This document shows positions 25,404 to 38,300 of a stretch of DNA of 64,000 nt, piece by piece. Location: NCBI GenBank assembly GCA_024305405.1, contig JAKNDB010000068.1, positions 2,728,501-2,792,500 on the forward strand, written 5' to 3'. Below the pieces are notes generated by a model, which made no database searches, was not told the origin of the DNA, and worked only from the letters and a program-made list of their open reading frames with translations. The DNA comes from Dirofilaria immitis (Eukaryota > Nematoda > Chromadorea > Rhabditida > Onchocercidae). The translations under genes and the position numbers were made by a program. The stretch's first letter is position 1. Each line of letters opens with the position of its first letter.

Positions 25404-25922
25404 AGTCATAGTCGAACACATACAGGCGAGAAAACGTTCAAATGCCTTGTATGCGATAAAGGATTCGCTCGCGCCAACCAACTAATTGTCCATAATAGAA
25501 TACATACAGGCGAGAAGCCGTTCAAATGCCCTGAATGCGATAAGAGTTTCAACCAACGCGCTAATCTGGATCAACATAGTCTAATACATACAAGCGTGAA
25601 ACCGCACAGGTGCGATGTATGTAATAAGCAATTCATTCAGCGTAGTAACCTAAAAAAGCATTATCAAATACATTTACGTAAGAAACTGCTCGAACGCAAT
25701 GTGTGCGGTAAAAATTTCAATCAGCCTATTCAATTGAATTATAAACCATGCAAGTTCAACGCTTCTAGCGCAGAATGCAGTGGAAATTGTAATTTGGTGA
25801 GAAATAAAAAGAAACATGAAAATTCAGCTAAATTACCTCATTTCAACGCTGTAACATTTACAGTTGACATTATCAACAGAAATATATTAATAAAGAAAAT
25901 AATTCCGTATGTACAACTGTGA
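25119..25922 (+). CDS. C2H2 zinc-finger protein (start not found)
   Basis: The frame opens at 25119 after an in-frame TAA and runs 267 codons to TGA. It begins with the second half of a finger (KGFISPSKLTVHNRIH). Six complete C2H2 fingers follow, from FKCHECDKSFKHRSSLNQH at about 25187 to HRCDVCNKQFIQRSNLKKH at about 25608, joined by TGEKPFKC-type linkers, some altered (TVEKP, IGEKP, TSVKP). A degenerate seventh (NVCGKNFNQPIQLN) and a polar tail come last. The family normally binds DNA in the nucleus. No ATG precedes the half finger in frame, so either an upstream exon joins by a weak acceptor (TATTAAAG) or the N-terminus is lost. Fingers 1 and 2 are almost identical, suggesting internal duplication. 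The inner palindrome edge cuts this gene. Confidence 0.7.
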   Translation, partial: SKGFISPSKLTVHNRIHTGEKPFKCHECDKSFKHRSSLNQHSLVHTVEKPFKCHECDKSFKHRSSLKRHSGTHIGEKPFKCPVCDKSYNQRSHLKSHSRTHTGEKTFKCLVCDKGFARANQLIVHNRIHTGEKPFKCPECDKSFNQRANLDQHSLIHTSVKPHRCDVCNKQFIQRSNLKKHYQIHLRKKLLERNVCGKNFNQPIQLNYKPCKFNASSAECSGNCNLVRNKKKHENSAKLPHFNAVTFTVDIINRNILIKKIIPYVQL

Positions 25923-26189
25923 GCATTATTTTACCTTTTGTATTATTTTTATTATTACTTAATTGATTGGTAATGAAAATTAAACATAAGATTTTTTGTT
26001 CCAATTAGATTTTCATATTTTATTCATTTTACTATTTAAATTTTCATGCGCAATTCACAATATTAAATTTTTTTAAATAACATTTACCTACGATCATTAT
26101 AGTTTCCATCTATAATTCGAAAACGTTATTGAGATAACTACAAGTTTTGCTCCACTCCAATTTTTTTGTTATTGTGAAACTTTAAGTTG
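25404..26189. other. Spacer at the centre of the inverted duplication
   Basis: The 786 bp between the inner arms is single-copy within the window. It holds the last fingers and tail of the intact zinc-finger gene up to 25922, then about 270 bp of AT-rich DNA with no recognisable feature. Confidence 0.85.
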
Positions 26190-26474
26190 TTTTAGATGAC
26201 TGCGTTGATTGTAACTCTTATCGCATACAGGGCATTTGAACGGCTTCTCGCCTATATGTGTTCCACTATGTCTTTTCAGACTACTGCGATGCTTGAAACT
26301 TTTATCGCATTCATGGCATTTGAACGGCTTCTCGACTGTATGTACTAGACTATGTTGATTCAGACTACTACGATGCTTGAAACTTTTATCGCATTCATGG
26401 CATTTGAACGGCTTCTCGCCTGTATGTATTCGATTATGTACAGTCAGTTTGCTAGGCGAAATAAATCCTTTACT
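26169..26474 (-). pseudogene. Truncated mirror copy of the zinc-finger gene
   Basis: On the minus strand this repeats the half finger and the first three full fingers of the gene at 25119-25922. At the palindrome edge (26190) the sequence departs from the parent after CDKSYNQRSHLK, adds QLKVSQ and stops (TAA, 26171-26169). It lacks the last three fingers and the tail. It looks like the broken end of an inverted duplication. It could still produce a short three-finger protein or an antisense transcript. Confidence 0.75.
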
Positions 26475-28185
26475 TTAATACCTAAAATACAATCATGTAT
26501 GCTTATAATCAAGTTTGATTTGAACATCCACATATGTACTCCGAAGAACGATATGGCGTTCGAATATGAATTTTTTTTTGCTTCATTTTTCCAATATTTA
26601 TATAATTTTTTCTAAATTTTTGTATTCTTCTCAATAAATCTGTATATGAAAAATTTTGAAAAAAGTTGAAATTTCGAAATTTCAATTCTTTTTTTGCAAA
26701 AAATCTGATGAAATTATTTGCATCATCAAAAGAACCTAGCAGTGCCATTTAAACCTAAATAATCAGGTGACGAAATATCCAATAGTGACGAAATATCCAA
26801 TAGTGACGAAATATCCAATAGTGACGAAATATCCAATAGTGACGAAATATCCAATAGTGACGAAATATCCAATAGTGACGAAATATCCAATAGTGACGAA
26901 ATATCCAATAGTGACGAAATATCCAATAGTGACGAAATATCCAATAGTGACGAAATATCCAATAGTGACGAAACACCACCAAGTCAAATCAGAGGATATA
27001 AAACAGAATGATATCATTCGTCTTTCTTATCAAATTTTATAAATTGAATTTTGAAACTTTGGCGAATTTCTTGTTTTAACCTCATCAATTATTAATAAGA
27101 GATAACAATTTTGAATAACCCAAAACTGCTCCTGATAATTATACAATATTACTTATTCCATTTCTTGATAAGCAAGTTAGCTCAAAAGATTCACAACTTT
27201 GACTCCGTTTTTAAAATTTGTAGGAAATATTGATTTTGTTTGAAAACATTCGCAATTTTATAAAGTTGCTGCTATTATGAATATTATTATATGAGACGTG
27301 TAGTATGAAAAATTTGAATTATTTAATTAGAAATAAAAATATTGTTATTATATGCAATATTGCAAATTCTTTTTAGCTCTTAACATTCTTCGAATATGAC
27401 TTTTCACATCTGGAAATTCTTGGAAATTCGAATTCTTTTTACATTGCTATTTACTTTTCCTTGTTCCGTTGTAACCAAATCACTACAACTCCTAGAGGTA
27501 AATTTGAGGATTTCATTCATCTATTTCATTTAGTTATGCAAAATTAAATGATTTAGGCGAAATAAACGATGTGGAATCTGATGAAACTGGCGAATGTTCG
27601 AACAGTGGATCCCATAGAGATAGGAAAAGGATAAAGCTATTAGGTAAATTTCGAAGATTTCTCCTATCGATTAATTTAATTTTTAAAATTAAATAATTTA
27701 GAAGGTATGAACAATGGTGAATCAAATCTAATGGCAAATTTGGCATATCTGACAATGTATTTTGAGATACAGAGTTCACTAGAAAAATATTTCGCAAATA
27801 TCACCAGCTTTGATTTGCTCCCTATTCGCTTGTTGATTTTTTATATTATGCGCCTTTTCAATAAAATGATAAGATCAATCTATCATTTGTTACATCACTT
27901 TTTCTTCCAGTTTATTGTATTGAAGGAGTTGTAATTTCTTCAGTAAAATCATAATCGATGTATTGCTAAAACGGATGAAATCATTGATTATTAAAGATGG
28001 TGAAATAGCCAATCCAACTGATCGGCAAATCTTTCCTGCATATGAAACAGCTGGAGATATTTTTAAAGACTTTTCAGTGGTTAGTTTTTATATCTGAAAC
28101 TTGATAATGGATAGAATTTGATCTTTAATAAAGTCAATCATTTTAGAATATTTGCTTTATTCCATAAGACTTCATTGAATCGCCC
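26190..28185. repeat. Inner right arm of inverted duplication (near-identical)
   Basis: Reverse complement of 23395-25403. It carries 11 instead of 12 minisatellite units and a few homopolymer indels. The outer edge is sharp: near 28185 identity drops from almost complete to patchy. Confidence 0.92.
26767..26975. repeat. 18-bp minisatellite, 11 units (right arm)
   Basis: Mirror of the left-arm array with one unit fewer (eleven full units, 26776-26973). On the plus strand it reads as DEISNS repeats leading into DETPPSQIRGYKTE. A TAATCAG acceptor directly precedes it. Confidence 0.97.
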
Positions 28186-29940
28186 TTATTTTCTAGTTTT
28201 TTACAAAATAAAAAATTTTCGTATATAATGACATTATTCGCAATATCGAAATTTCAAAGATGTATATCATATCATATATATATATATATATATAGATCAC
28301 ATATCAATTATATTAAAAATATTCTTTATTTTCATTTTTACTTTCATTATGCTTTTTATTAATTAGGTTTACTACCCAATAATTACGTATATGCTAGACT
28401 TCTTGGTTCGTGTTTCAAGATGGGTCAGATAAGTGATTAACGTCTACATTGAGATGTAGATTTATAAGTATTTAATATGAATTATATGTAAATGCATATA
28501 ATATTATAAATTTACTAATTTTTTTTATAAATTAACATTTACCGATAAATCGCATGCGATCACATGTAAATGTAATTGGTAAAATTATGATCGATGCATG
28601 CCACTATTATTTCAAGTGAAAGTTACATTTTATTTAAATTTCATTTATGACATATTTCAACATATTTAGGAACTACTTAAAGATTGAGTTGTTGGATACC
28701 AAAACAAAGTATTCAGAAAACTATCAACTACCAGAAAAAATTGAATTAAAATCTTAGCTTTGCAAGATGTCAATCTACTTTTTTACTTAACAAATGCGTT
28801 GCTCTGAGATGGGTAAAAGATGAACTAGCGCGCAGTGCACATTTATATGCATCCTATTTTGACCTTAATCCTGAAATTGAATACATAATTTGTAAGTAAT
28901 TTCAATGATTTTGTATTTCAATTAAAATAATTCTTAATTATTAGTTTATCGCTCAATTTTTATTTACTTAAATAGAATAAAATATCATTTTTTTCCAGTT
29001 AACAAATCCAGAAAATGTATTTTCGGAGATGATATATTTATTCCAAAGGCATACATTCCAAATATCGCTATTCTCCGGGATGTCATCTGCCCGGGCTTGG
29101 TTACATGCTTTATTAAAAGCAAATTTTTCTCTTTTTTTTATCTCTATTCATTTGGTGCGATCAAAATTCTGAATGTGAGAAGATGATTAAATTATTTTTG
29201 AACCTTTCGATATTCTTCATAGTGGTAGAAGTATTGCATAATACTAAAATGCTTTGATAGAAAAGATCTAAAGTTTTGACAGAATTAGTTTCATCATCCG
29301 CTTTGTAATATTATGCTACGCATCATAATTGTCCTTATTATTGTCAACTACATTTGATTAGTATCTATGGGAAAATATAACTTCATGCAATAATCTGACT
29401 ATTTGTCTAAAATTAATGTTTATAATTAATTTTCAGCGATCAGGAGGTTGTTTTAATGAGCGAATGGGAGACTGCAATAGTAATAATTACTGAATATATT
29501 TATCTTTTCTAAAATCTTTAAGCATTTATTAATTTTCAAAATATTTTTGTTAGTCGTCCTATAATTTGAAATTATTTTTATTTTCGATAATATTTCACTG
29601 CTGGACAGATTGCTTGTATAATAAAATAAAAAATGAATTGCGATTTTTAGCAAGAAGCGAAATTAGTTTTTGCTTTCTCAGATTGTTTATGGTCTGAAAT
29701 AGGATCGTGAATAATCTCTGGTATTCTTTCGATCAGAAAAAACCTTCCTCTGCCTATCTATTATGTTGCACACAGGGACACTTCTAATAAGCCTACGTAA
29801 GTCGATTATTATATGCATTAGAAAGTGTATAAATTTTATGATAGCTTGTAGAAAAGTGATCGGAAAGAGATCAGATTTTGGCAAAAACATTACAAAAGAA
29901 ATATTAAACCAATACAGTATAAATAACCAATGCATATCAG
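28186..29940. repeat. Outer right arm of inverted duplication (diverged)
   Basis: Patchy reverse-complement match to 22040-23394, longer than its partner because of extra sequence at about 28230-28670. That extra sequence includes an (AT)n tract at 28274-28294. The match fades near 29940-30000. Confidence 0.72.
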
Positions 29941-30568
29941 TTTTCAATACTACGTAATCATAACTTCAGATACAAGTGGTTTATTTCATCTTTAATATTT
30001 CACGGTAGCAATGTTGAAGCATTGACGTTTCTTGTGAGAACAAAAGATGAAAATGAGCTGAGAGAAAAACTTTTGGAATGGAAGATTTCACTTATTTTCA
30101 TTCATATAATTTACTTATTCAGTTTAATTTCGTTGACCTAATTGATTATAACTATTAATGAAGTTGATGTTGAGCAAAGTCATTGTTATATTTATAATTA
30201 ATTAATTTTTCAATTGTTATTAGGTCACTTTATGAACTTTTTTATTTTCGTTCCAATTTATAGTTGTTTACTATCAGTTTCTTCCAATAATTTTTTATTT
30301 TACAGCATGGATTAGATTTTCTTGAAAGCCATAATATTGTCGCATTTCATTTCGCAGAAAGAAAGATGCTAGCAACCAATGAAAAGATATTTAGGTTTGG
30401 AGGGTTCAATTTTTTTTTGTGTTTTTAGTGCATCTTTTAAAATTTTATAATTTTATTTCCAGAGAGATATTCGATATTGAACCATTTTCTATAAAGTTCC
30501 CTACACATTGGTTTAAAGAAACCTGTTTAGTTCATCTCAATTCTACAACGAACGAGTTCTTTAAATAA

Positions 30569-32311
30569 TGGTTCAATGTTTGCAGTAATTGGGTTTAAGA
30601 AATTTTGGCCTAACAGCGATTAATAATTGAATTTCCCAAGTTGTTAATAAAAATACTATTCCAATTTTCCTCAACAAATTATTTCTAAAAAATTACAGCT
30701 ATTAGTCGAATTTGTTAGAAAGTAAGCCATAATATATAATAAATAAATAACAAAATTGCGATAATTAAGAACTTGACAATAGAAATTTATTGAAATATGC
30801 CGAAATGAACGATTGGAGCTTTATAATAACATTTTTGTTGTTTTTAAAACCTATAAACAATCAAACTTTATTGCACTTAAGAAGATATTGAATGGAACAT
30901 CGAAAAAGGAAAGCATAAAACGATAATAAAATATCGAAATTTAAAATCTAAATTTGTGGGCAGTTAAATTATATGAAGTATTTAATTAGTTATTTTTATA
31001 ATATATAAATTATTTTGAATTTAAGAAATCGAATTCTAAAAATTTTGAAAGTTGGCCAGTTAGACTGAGTTTGAGAGCTCAATTTTCCTTATTAGAGAGT
31101 TCATGGAAAACTTATTTTATATTTGTGTGAAAAATTTCATACAAATATTTCATTTCTTAATTTTATAGCTATAAATGTAATCACTGAATATAATTATATG
31201 CTAATTTTATCTATTTTATATACGTCTAATTATTTTAACAATTAGATTGTATTTAATAAATTTTTTTCAACCAATTCTAATCTAATCAAATATACCTCAA
31301 TTTTTCGCCAAATATATATATCGCTCATTGCAATTAATTGAATATTTCATAGAAAATAATTTAGATTAAATTCCGATTGATTATTTCTCTCATAATAGTA
31401 ATTAAACCTGTGTAAAATGATTTTGCTCACTTGGTATAATATTGATTGATCACTTCTTTCATATTTCTTATCCTTTTCCCAAGAATTCTTTGTAGAAGTC
31501 TGTTTGTGTAATGTAATGAATTTTTTCTTTCATTATTTAGTTGTATAAAAAGGTTTTGAAAATGTTACAGACAAATATGAAAAAAACCTGATGTGAGCAA
31601 TTTCATTTTAACGATAAATAGCATAGAATCTTCCATCTTTGAAGCAAATCAAAAAGACACCTAATTCTGGTAACAAGCAATACTTTAGAAAAGAAGAGTT
31701 GAGAGATTTAAATCATTGATAAATCGGTAAGTAATTGGTTTAATAAATCTTATAGTTCGTACTTCAAATCCTTACATCAATATTATACAGAAAATTAAAA
31801 TGCAAAAAAATTTAGTATTTTTACAATAACTGCTGAATTATTAGTTAAAAGCAGTTCAAATCAAACATATCCTTTTTCCACATTGCAAATATCATCGCAT
31901 TTTGGGAATTAACTTTTTCACTCGATGATAATGTGCCGAACTTTAATATAAACTTGTATAGTCGCAAAATGAACCCAAACCTACCGTTGTATCGTAGAAC
32001 AATGTTGGAATGGTGGTTGGGATGTTCATGAGTTGCTTGTTTTTATGCTTGCAATTATAATTATTAGTAAATCGGGTTCTTGTTCTTTTTATTGGTTCAT
32101 TTCCGAGAATTTTATCAGTCCCTGATATTAACATATTCCTTATTTTTTCTAATCATGCTTTGATGTGATTCACCTTCTTAATCATGCTTTAATATGATTT
32201 GCTTTTTTAATCTTCTGAATATCTTGGAAATATACGCGCCTTCCGCATGGTATTTATGATTTCTAGTCATATTTCTAATTAAGTGTCTTGAATTATGCTA
32301 AATAACTTAAA
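30569..32311. other. AT-rich intergenic region
   Basis: No supportable gene. Nothing beyond short chance frames was seen between the last exon-like piece of the duplicated region and the 5' end of the corepressor gene. Confidence 0.6.
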
Positions 32312-32321
32312 TAAATTTTAG
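32312..32321 (+). promoter_or_regulatory. Probable trans-splice acceptor of the corepressor gene
   Basis: TAAATTTTAG precedes the first coding exon by 58 bp of leader, with no coding exon upstream in phase. This fits trans-splicing to a spliced leader, or else a non-coding first exon further upstream. Confidence 0.4.
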
Positions 32322-32379
32322 CACAACATGCCTCTATATACAAATTATCCATTCCGGTGGATTTGAAAAAATTTAAGCA

Positions 32380-35300
32380 ATGTTTCCCACTGGTAATCCA
32401 CCCTTTACGACACCCAGCGCTCAGCATAATGCCAGTAATAGTATGAATCTGGCAGCTGCACTTTATTTGCATCCATCGTTGGGGATAACAAACCAGGCAT
32501 ATACTCATTTTTATCAACAGGTAATTTTAAATTGATATTTTTGGTCCTCAAACATTTATTTGTTATTCATATAAATTGTTTAATTCATATGAACGAATAT
32601 TATAGTAAAGTGCAGATTTCTGTTAATATCGTAATGAAAAATATTTTTACAAATGCTAATGAATTTGTGCGTATTTATTGGCCTTGTAAAATAATATATG
32701 TTAATCCAGGATAAACTTCGACGAATAGACGTTTATTGCAAGAAATGTCAAGTTTTTCTAAAACTTTCTCAAGCAGGAAAAATCTGCTATGGTTTAGGAA
32801 TGAAGCTTAAATATTCCAATTTTTCAACATATTTATCAAGTTGTTTGATTGTGATTTTTGGTTTGGTTCACTTATCCAGAAGTTCAGAAGTTCGGTATTC
32901 AAAATTTTGCTTTTAGACTCAAGGCCAAGTACAATTAACTCAGCAGCAGCAACAACAACAACAATTGCAACGCCAATTTGAGCAGTTAGTTGTAGCTCAA
33001 GCAGCACAAAATGCCCACGTTCACTTGCAAGCAATTCAGGTTCATTTTAAGTTGCATGGTGCGTTCGATTAGTCAGATCTCGAATCTCGACAATATTGTG
33101 CGATATTATTTTCATAAATACCAACATTCGAGATTAAATTTATGAATTTCTTCATTTTTCTTAGCAGCAACAACAACAGCATGCATTTCAAAATCAACAA
33201 GCTCAAGCGCAGAATCAGCAAAAATTCAAGCGGCACAACAGCAAGCACAACTGCAACAAAGCCAAGTGCAAGCTGTTCAAATACAACGCTTGAATGCATT
33301 ACGGCAGAATAATCAACATATGTCACATTCTCATCCGATCCGAGGATCTACGTCTGGTATTATAAAGTCTCGTCAGGTATTTATGTTGGTTTTATTATTT
33401 TTTAGTCACTGTTAAAAGTTACTTAGGAAAATTTGATTTTTATTGAAAAAAAGCGATATGCGAATTTCTTGAGACTAGTCGATTTACATTTTGCCATTTC
33501 ATTTTTCAAAATTGCAATAGACGAAAGTTTATTTTCCTTTATACGTAGAGCAGAATTTCCATTCTCATCCAGAAATCTAAGTTTTTCATGAGAAAAAAGA
33601 AAATTTTTTTCGAACCGAAATGGCCAATGAAAATCTTTTCATAGGAGATCCAGGCTGAAGCGGATGCTCGCCGGCGACGTTCATTAATTGCAGATTTCAT
33701 GGTTGCACCTAACCCAACTACGTTTTTAGGTATTGTTGAGTGATGGTTTGTCTTAGTAGTTGAACAATACAATAATAAAATAGATTATCGATTTTTAAGG
33801 TTTCTTGATAAATTGATGTTTTCAAATTGTAATTGTTGTATCTCTCGAAAAATATCTTTAAATAAAAATTTTTAAATATATAGCTGCTTATTATGCGTGA
33901 ATTTCAGATGAAAGAAATCGTCCAGATTCTATCAGTAGTGGTGTATTCGGTGAAATGAGGAAGTCGGAAACGATGGGCAGTGCAGTTAATATGATCGCTG
34001 ATGAAACAACGGAGCGCAAGAAAAATTCAATCACCGACCACTTAGAAGCAGTTGAAAAAGAAAAAACTTGTTGATAGCCAGATTACTATAATACAACGGA
34101 AAAAGGTATTAATAATCGTTTTTATTCAAGAAAAGAATTAGTCTGCAATTCTTATTAAAAAAATTAGTTTGCTATTTGTATACCTCGTTTGTTCCTAGCA
34201 AGTTTTTATTTAGTACATAACTATAAGTGATTCATGGTTAGTAAATTAGTTTTCTTCTAAGCATATAATAACTGAATTATAATGTGTGTCGTAGCTAAGA
34301 AATAAATAAGAAAAAAAAGTAATATATTTTACATGAAAGAAGAACAAGTTCTATTGATCACAGGAACAGTATGAAAGTGAATTGGCCAAGATATCGAGTG
34401 ATAGCACAGATAACGATAAAGAAAATGATGAAACTGCTGAAGATATCGATTCAATGAGTCTGGTTGAAAGAATTTATGCTGAAAATCGAAAGAAAGCATT
34501 TCGCGCTGAGGCTCAAATGCCTGCTATTCTGGCACCTTCAGCTGCAACAATTGTGAGTTCATTGTAAAATGCTTTATATTTGTTTTGTTAGTGATTGTAC
34601 TGATGCGGAAATTTCTTTAATGGTTTCAATTGATGTTTGGTTTAAAAAATATACTATAAAATTATGGTAATATCAATCATTTTGCTGATTGAATTTCTGA
34701 AATATCCGAAAAATTCGTTTTTATGCTTATGTAGCAGTAAGATTCTTAATAAGGATATAACCAATAAAAGAAGAGAATTCATATTAGCTAGATGAATATT
34801 ATATTCGTTGTCAAACCAATAACTAAACTTCTAAATGATTTTATTATGTCAACTTCTCAATGAAAAAAACATCTTTAAGTCTGTTGGTAATGTAATGCAG
34901 GTATAATTCAGAAATTGCTGTTTCGTTAAGAAAATACATATTAATCAGACAGATATTCATATTAGCGAAATAGATACTGTATTGTTTGAAATATATGTTA
35001 GCCATATAGTTATCCATATTAGTCAAATGGATATTATTTGTTGAACTGCTCGGTGTCTTTGATAAAAAAATATATTTCCAGAATTTATTAGTCAATATTG
35101 TGGCAAGATATGCTGAGGCATGACATATTTGAGAATGATTGAATTATAACATCTTTATGGGCAAAGTTTACCTCGATTATAAATCATGATTTATAATCGT
35201 ATGCTTTTTGCACGAGGCATATGTCTAATACATTTTGTTGAACTTGAGTTCTTCAGTTAAGATAACTTTTAGCCACAATATCGAAATCCATGGGATAGTC

Positions 35301-38300
35301 CTCTAGTGCAGCAGACGATTGAGCGATATAAAACTGTGAAGCCTTATTTGGTGAAAATATTAACAGAGCAACGACAAAACGATTTGCTGGCACAAAAATG
35401 TCAAACTGAAAAATATAATATGTTATATGCGGAATGGTTAAAGAAAGATGAAAGGTACTGCAAAAGTCAGAAGAAAGTGTAAGTTTTGTATTTCTACTGC
35501 TTTTCTGTAACTTATACTTTTATTTAATTTTACTCATTTATTTCAGTTAGTTAGAACTAAGCAAAATAACTACTTTGTCTACTGACTGTTTTATTTTTTA
35601 AGTACCCGTGACGAGAAACATCGTGAAATATTCGAGAAAACATTTCCGGAATTAAAAAAACGCGAGAAGAACGAGAGCGATGTGGAAGACTTGGGCCTTT
35701 ATCTGCAGAGCAGTTGGAGCAGGTTAAGTTGCAAATTAGATTCTTATAATTATTCAGTTCATTTTTTTATTTGTATGACTGAAATTGATAAGATTCAATT
35801 AATAGAATAGAAATAATGGCATATTTTAATGGCCTAAAGAATTCTATTTTGAGGATTAATGGCTATAATGAATGTTTTTGCCGTCTTTATAAGTATTTTT
35901 ATAATTACATAAGCCAAAAATTAATGTATTATAAGTTTCCACATGTAAAGTGGGCTGAGATGTTTCAAAATATTACTATTCATTAAGAAAGAATAGGCGA
36001 AACGTTTAGTGGAAGTGTTGGGAAATGAGGATTTATAATCTTGGGAAATGATGCGCGGTGTTTTTCAGATAATTGTTCTTTGTTTTAATATCATAGTGAT
36101 CTTAGCAAGCTATTCATATTTGATTTTGAGTCTTGAAAATTTGTTTTTAACTTGTATTTCAAGATAATATTGTGTTAATCATAGTGTTTAAGCTTAATTA
36201 TAGGATGAAGAGTATAAAAGACGACGTGCAGCCGCAGCGTTACCACCAATGATGATGAATTCAAGGATGCGAAATGCACCATTTTATATAGATCTAAATG
36301 GAGTTGTCGTTGATGCATTAGAGGATCATAACGCACATATTGAATATTTCTTGGGAAAATGGACAGATGATGAAAAGAAAGTACGACAAATTTTCTGCTT
36401 TTTGTAAATTGCTATTGTATCATTGCTTTCACTGCTATTTTAGATTTTGATGAGAACAAAAAAATTTTGATATTCATCGGTTTTTTTTTCAGACTTTCAG
36501 AGAGCAAGTTGTTACATATGGCAAAAATTTTGCGGCAATAGCAGAATTTCTAGATCGAAAAAGTGTAAAAGATTGCGTTCTCTATTATTATTTGACCAAA
36601 AACGTCAAAACTACAAATTACTAATGGGGAAGAAACGAAAGAAGCCGCCAAGATGTTATAAACCACCGGTAATGCCTCGACTTGAAGAAGTAGCACTAAA
36701 AGCACCGCAAGATGCAAATGATGTTACTAGTGAGTTTTTTTTTTTTAATTTTTTGATTATGTTTTTGTAAAATCTCAATATACGGAATTCAGCTTAATAG
36801 CATAGCAGGTCTTATAAAATAATAAGATGTTCGATCTTTGCTGTTGACATACTTCTGCAACTACCGTATTATTTCATTGAACATTTCTAAAACTGGCAAG
36901 AAAGTGACTGTGATGTGAAATATACGTTATTGGTTTCTTATCATGCATTCTAATTCCTAGATAAATTCAGGATGAAGTTAATTTTGTTTTTTCGAATTAA
37001 TTTTTAACTATTTTCTAAATGATAAGCATTAAACTGTATCGTTATATTGCGATTGCACTGTTATATTTTGCATTTCTAATCGAAATAGGGTTGATGTAAG
37101 TCTTGTCATAGCTATGAAAAAACATTGATAAACGTTTGGAAGAATTGATTCGCATTTTCGCTTTGTGAAAAATCTGTCTATTTAAATCAAATATGAAGTT
37201 TTGTATGGATTTTTAATTACATATTTGTTAAATTGTTTCCTATTGGCATACTGTGTTACTGAAATCTTAACTTTAAGCCAGTTTTAGTTGTTGGTTCACG
37301 AGAACTCGAATGTTGTATTTGCAAGGCGAAAGTAAATAATGGTTCAAATACTGGTCGAGTACTTACTCGTTTAACATTGGATGCATCCGGTTATGATGCC
37401 AGTTCAGCAAATGAAATTGATATTTGTGTATGCCAGAAATGTAAAGCAAAAGGAATTAAGCCAAAAGCCGTGACGTATGTTCTTAATTTTGATACTTTTG
37501 AATGGTAAAATATCATTTTTATAACTTTTATATTAGATCGTGAAGTTTATTTTCCTTTTATCCTTTCGAAATTTATTTAATTCTTTTTATATTATAGACG
37601 TTGCCAAATTGGTACATGCCACAATCCTCGTCGAAAAGTAAAGCCAACGCGACCAATGCCAGTGAAATGGAAATTGATAACTGATGAGCAGAAACAATTT
37701 TTAATGCATCAAATGTTGATACCGGAAGATATTTTAAAATGTTGTCCTGCATGTCATAAGAAGATCTCCAAACAATTGGATATGGTAAGATTTTTAAATG
37801 CTGAAAATGCTACCAGATTACTAGAATTACCGGGATGCTCCTTGTTTCAGATGATCAATTCAGATTTTACTCCTAAACTATATTTGAGTTGTACTATTTT
37901 AATTGTTCTTTAAACTATTTTTGATGATGCAAATATTAGTTTAGTTTGTCATTAATTATATTCGAAGAAAGTAAATTGTTGCGAAAATTTTAAAGAGAAT
38001 TTTCCAATTTTTCTCAGAATTTTTTCTTTTTAGCTGTGGTGTTTTTTAGCTTATCGCTGGTGAATTGGAGGAAGAAATGGCTTTATGGCAGAAATCTTCT
38101 GATGTTATATGGAGTACTGAAGAGGTGGAAATATTGCGCGCTGCAATCAACTCAATGGATGTCAAAGATTGGGATGCAGTGGCTGAGAAAATGGGCAATA
38201 AATATAGCGCTAAAGTATGTTAACTCTCTTTAGAAAAAATTCTAAAAACGAGCGTAACATTGATTTGATGATGAATTTGAAGTTAGTTTACTACCGCTAT

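Larger units (their letters stand above)
26767..30568 (+). pseudogene. DEISNS-repeat gene, right copy (partly decayed)
   Basis: The inner-arm exons are as in the left copy: 26767-27011, 27534-27643, 27702-27756 and 27944-28079. Phases fit for the last three; LLEGMNNGES and LTIKIIIDVL arise across the junctions. Beyond 28185 the copy is damaged. The segment matching the left AIIWDRY exon (28780-28860) has three stops, and the FPEML-like segment at 29020-29080 has a seven-base loss. Further right, good exon-like pieces occur: HGLDFLESHNIVAFHFAERK (30306-30394) joined in phase to IFDIEPFSIKFPTHWFKETC, ending in TAA at 30566-30568. Either one gene is broken in the middle, or a separate gene supplies the 3' exons. 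Function is unknown. Confidence 0.45.
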
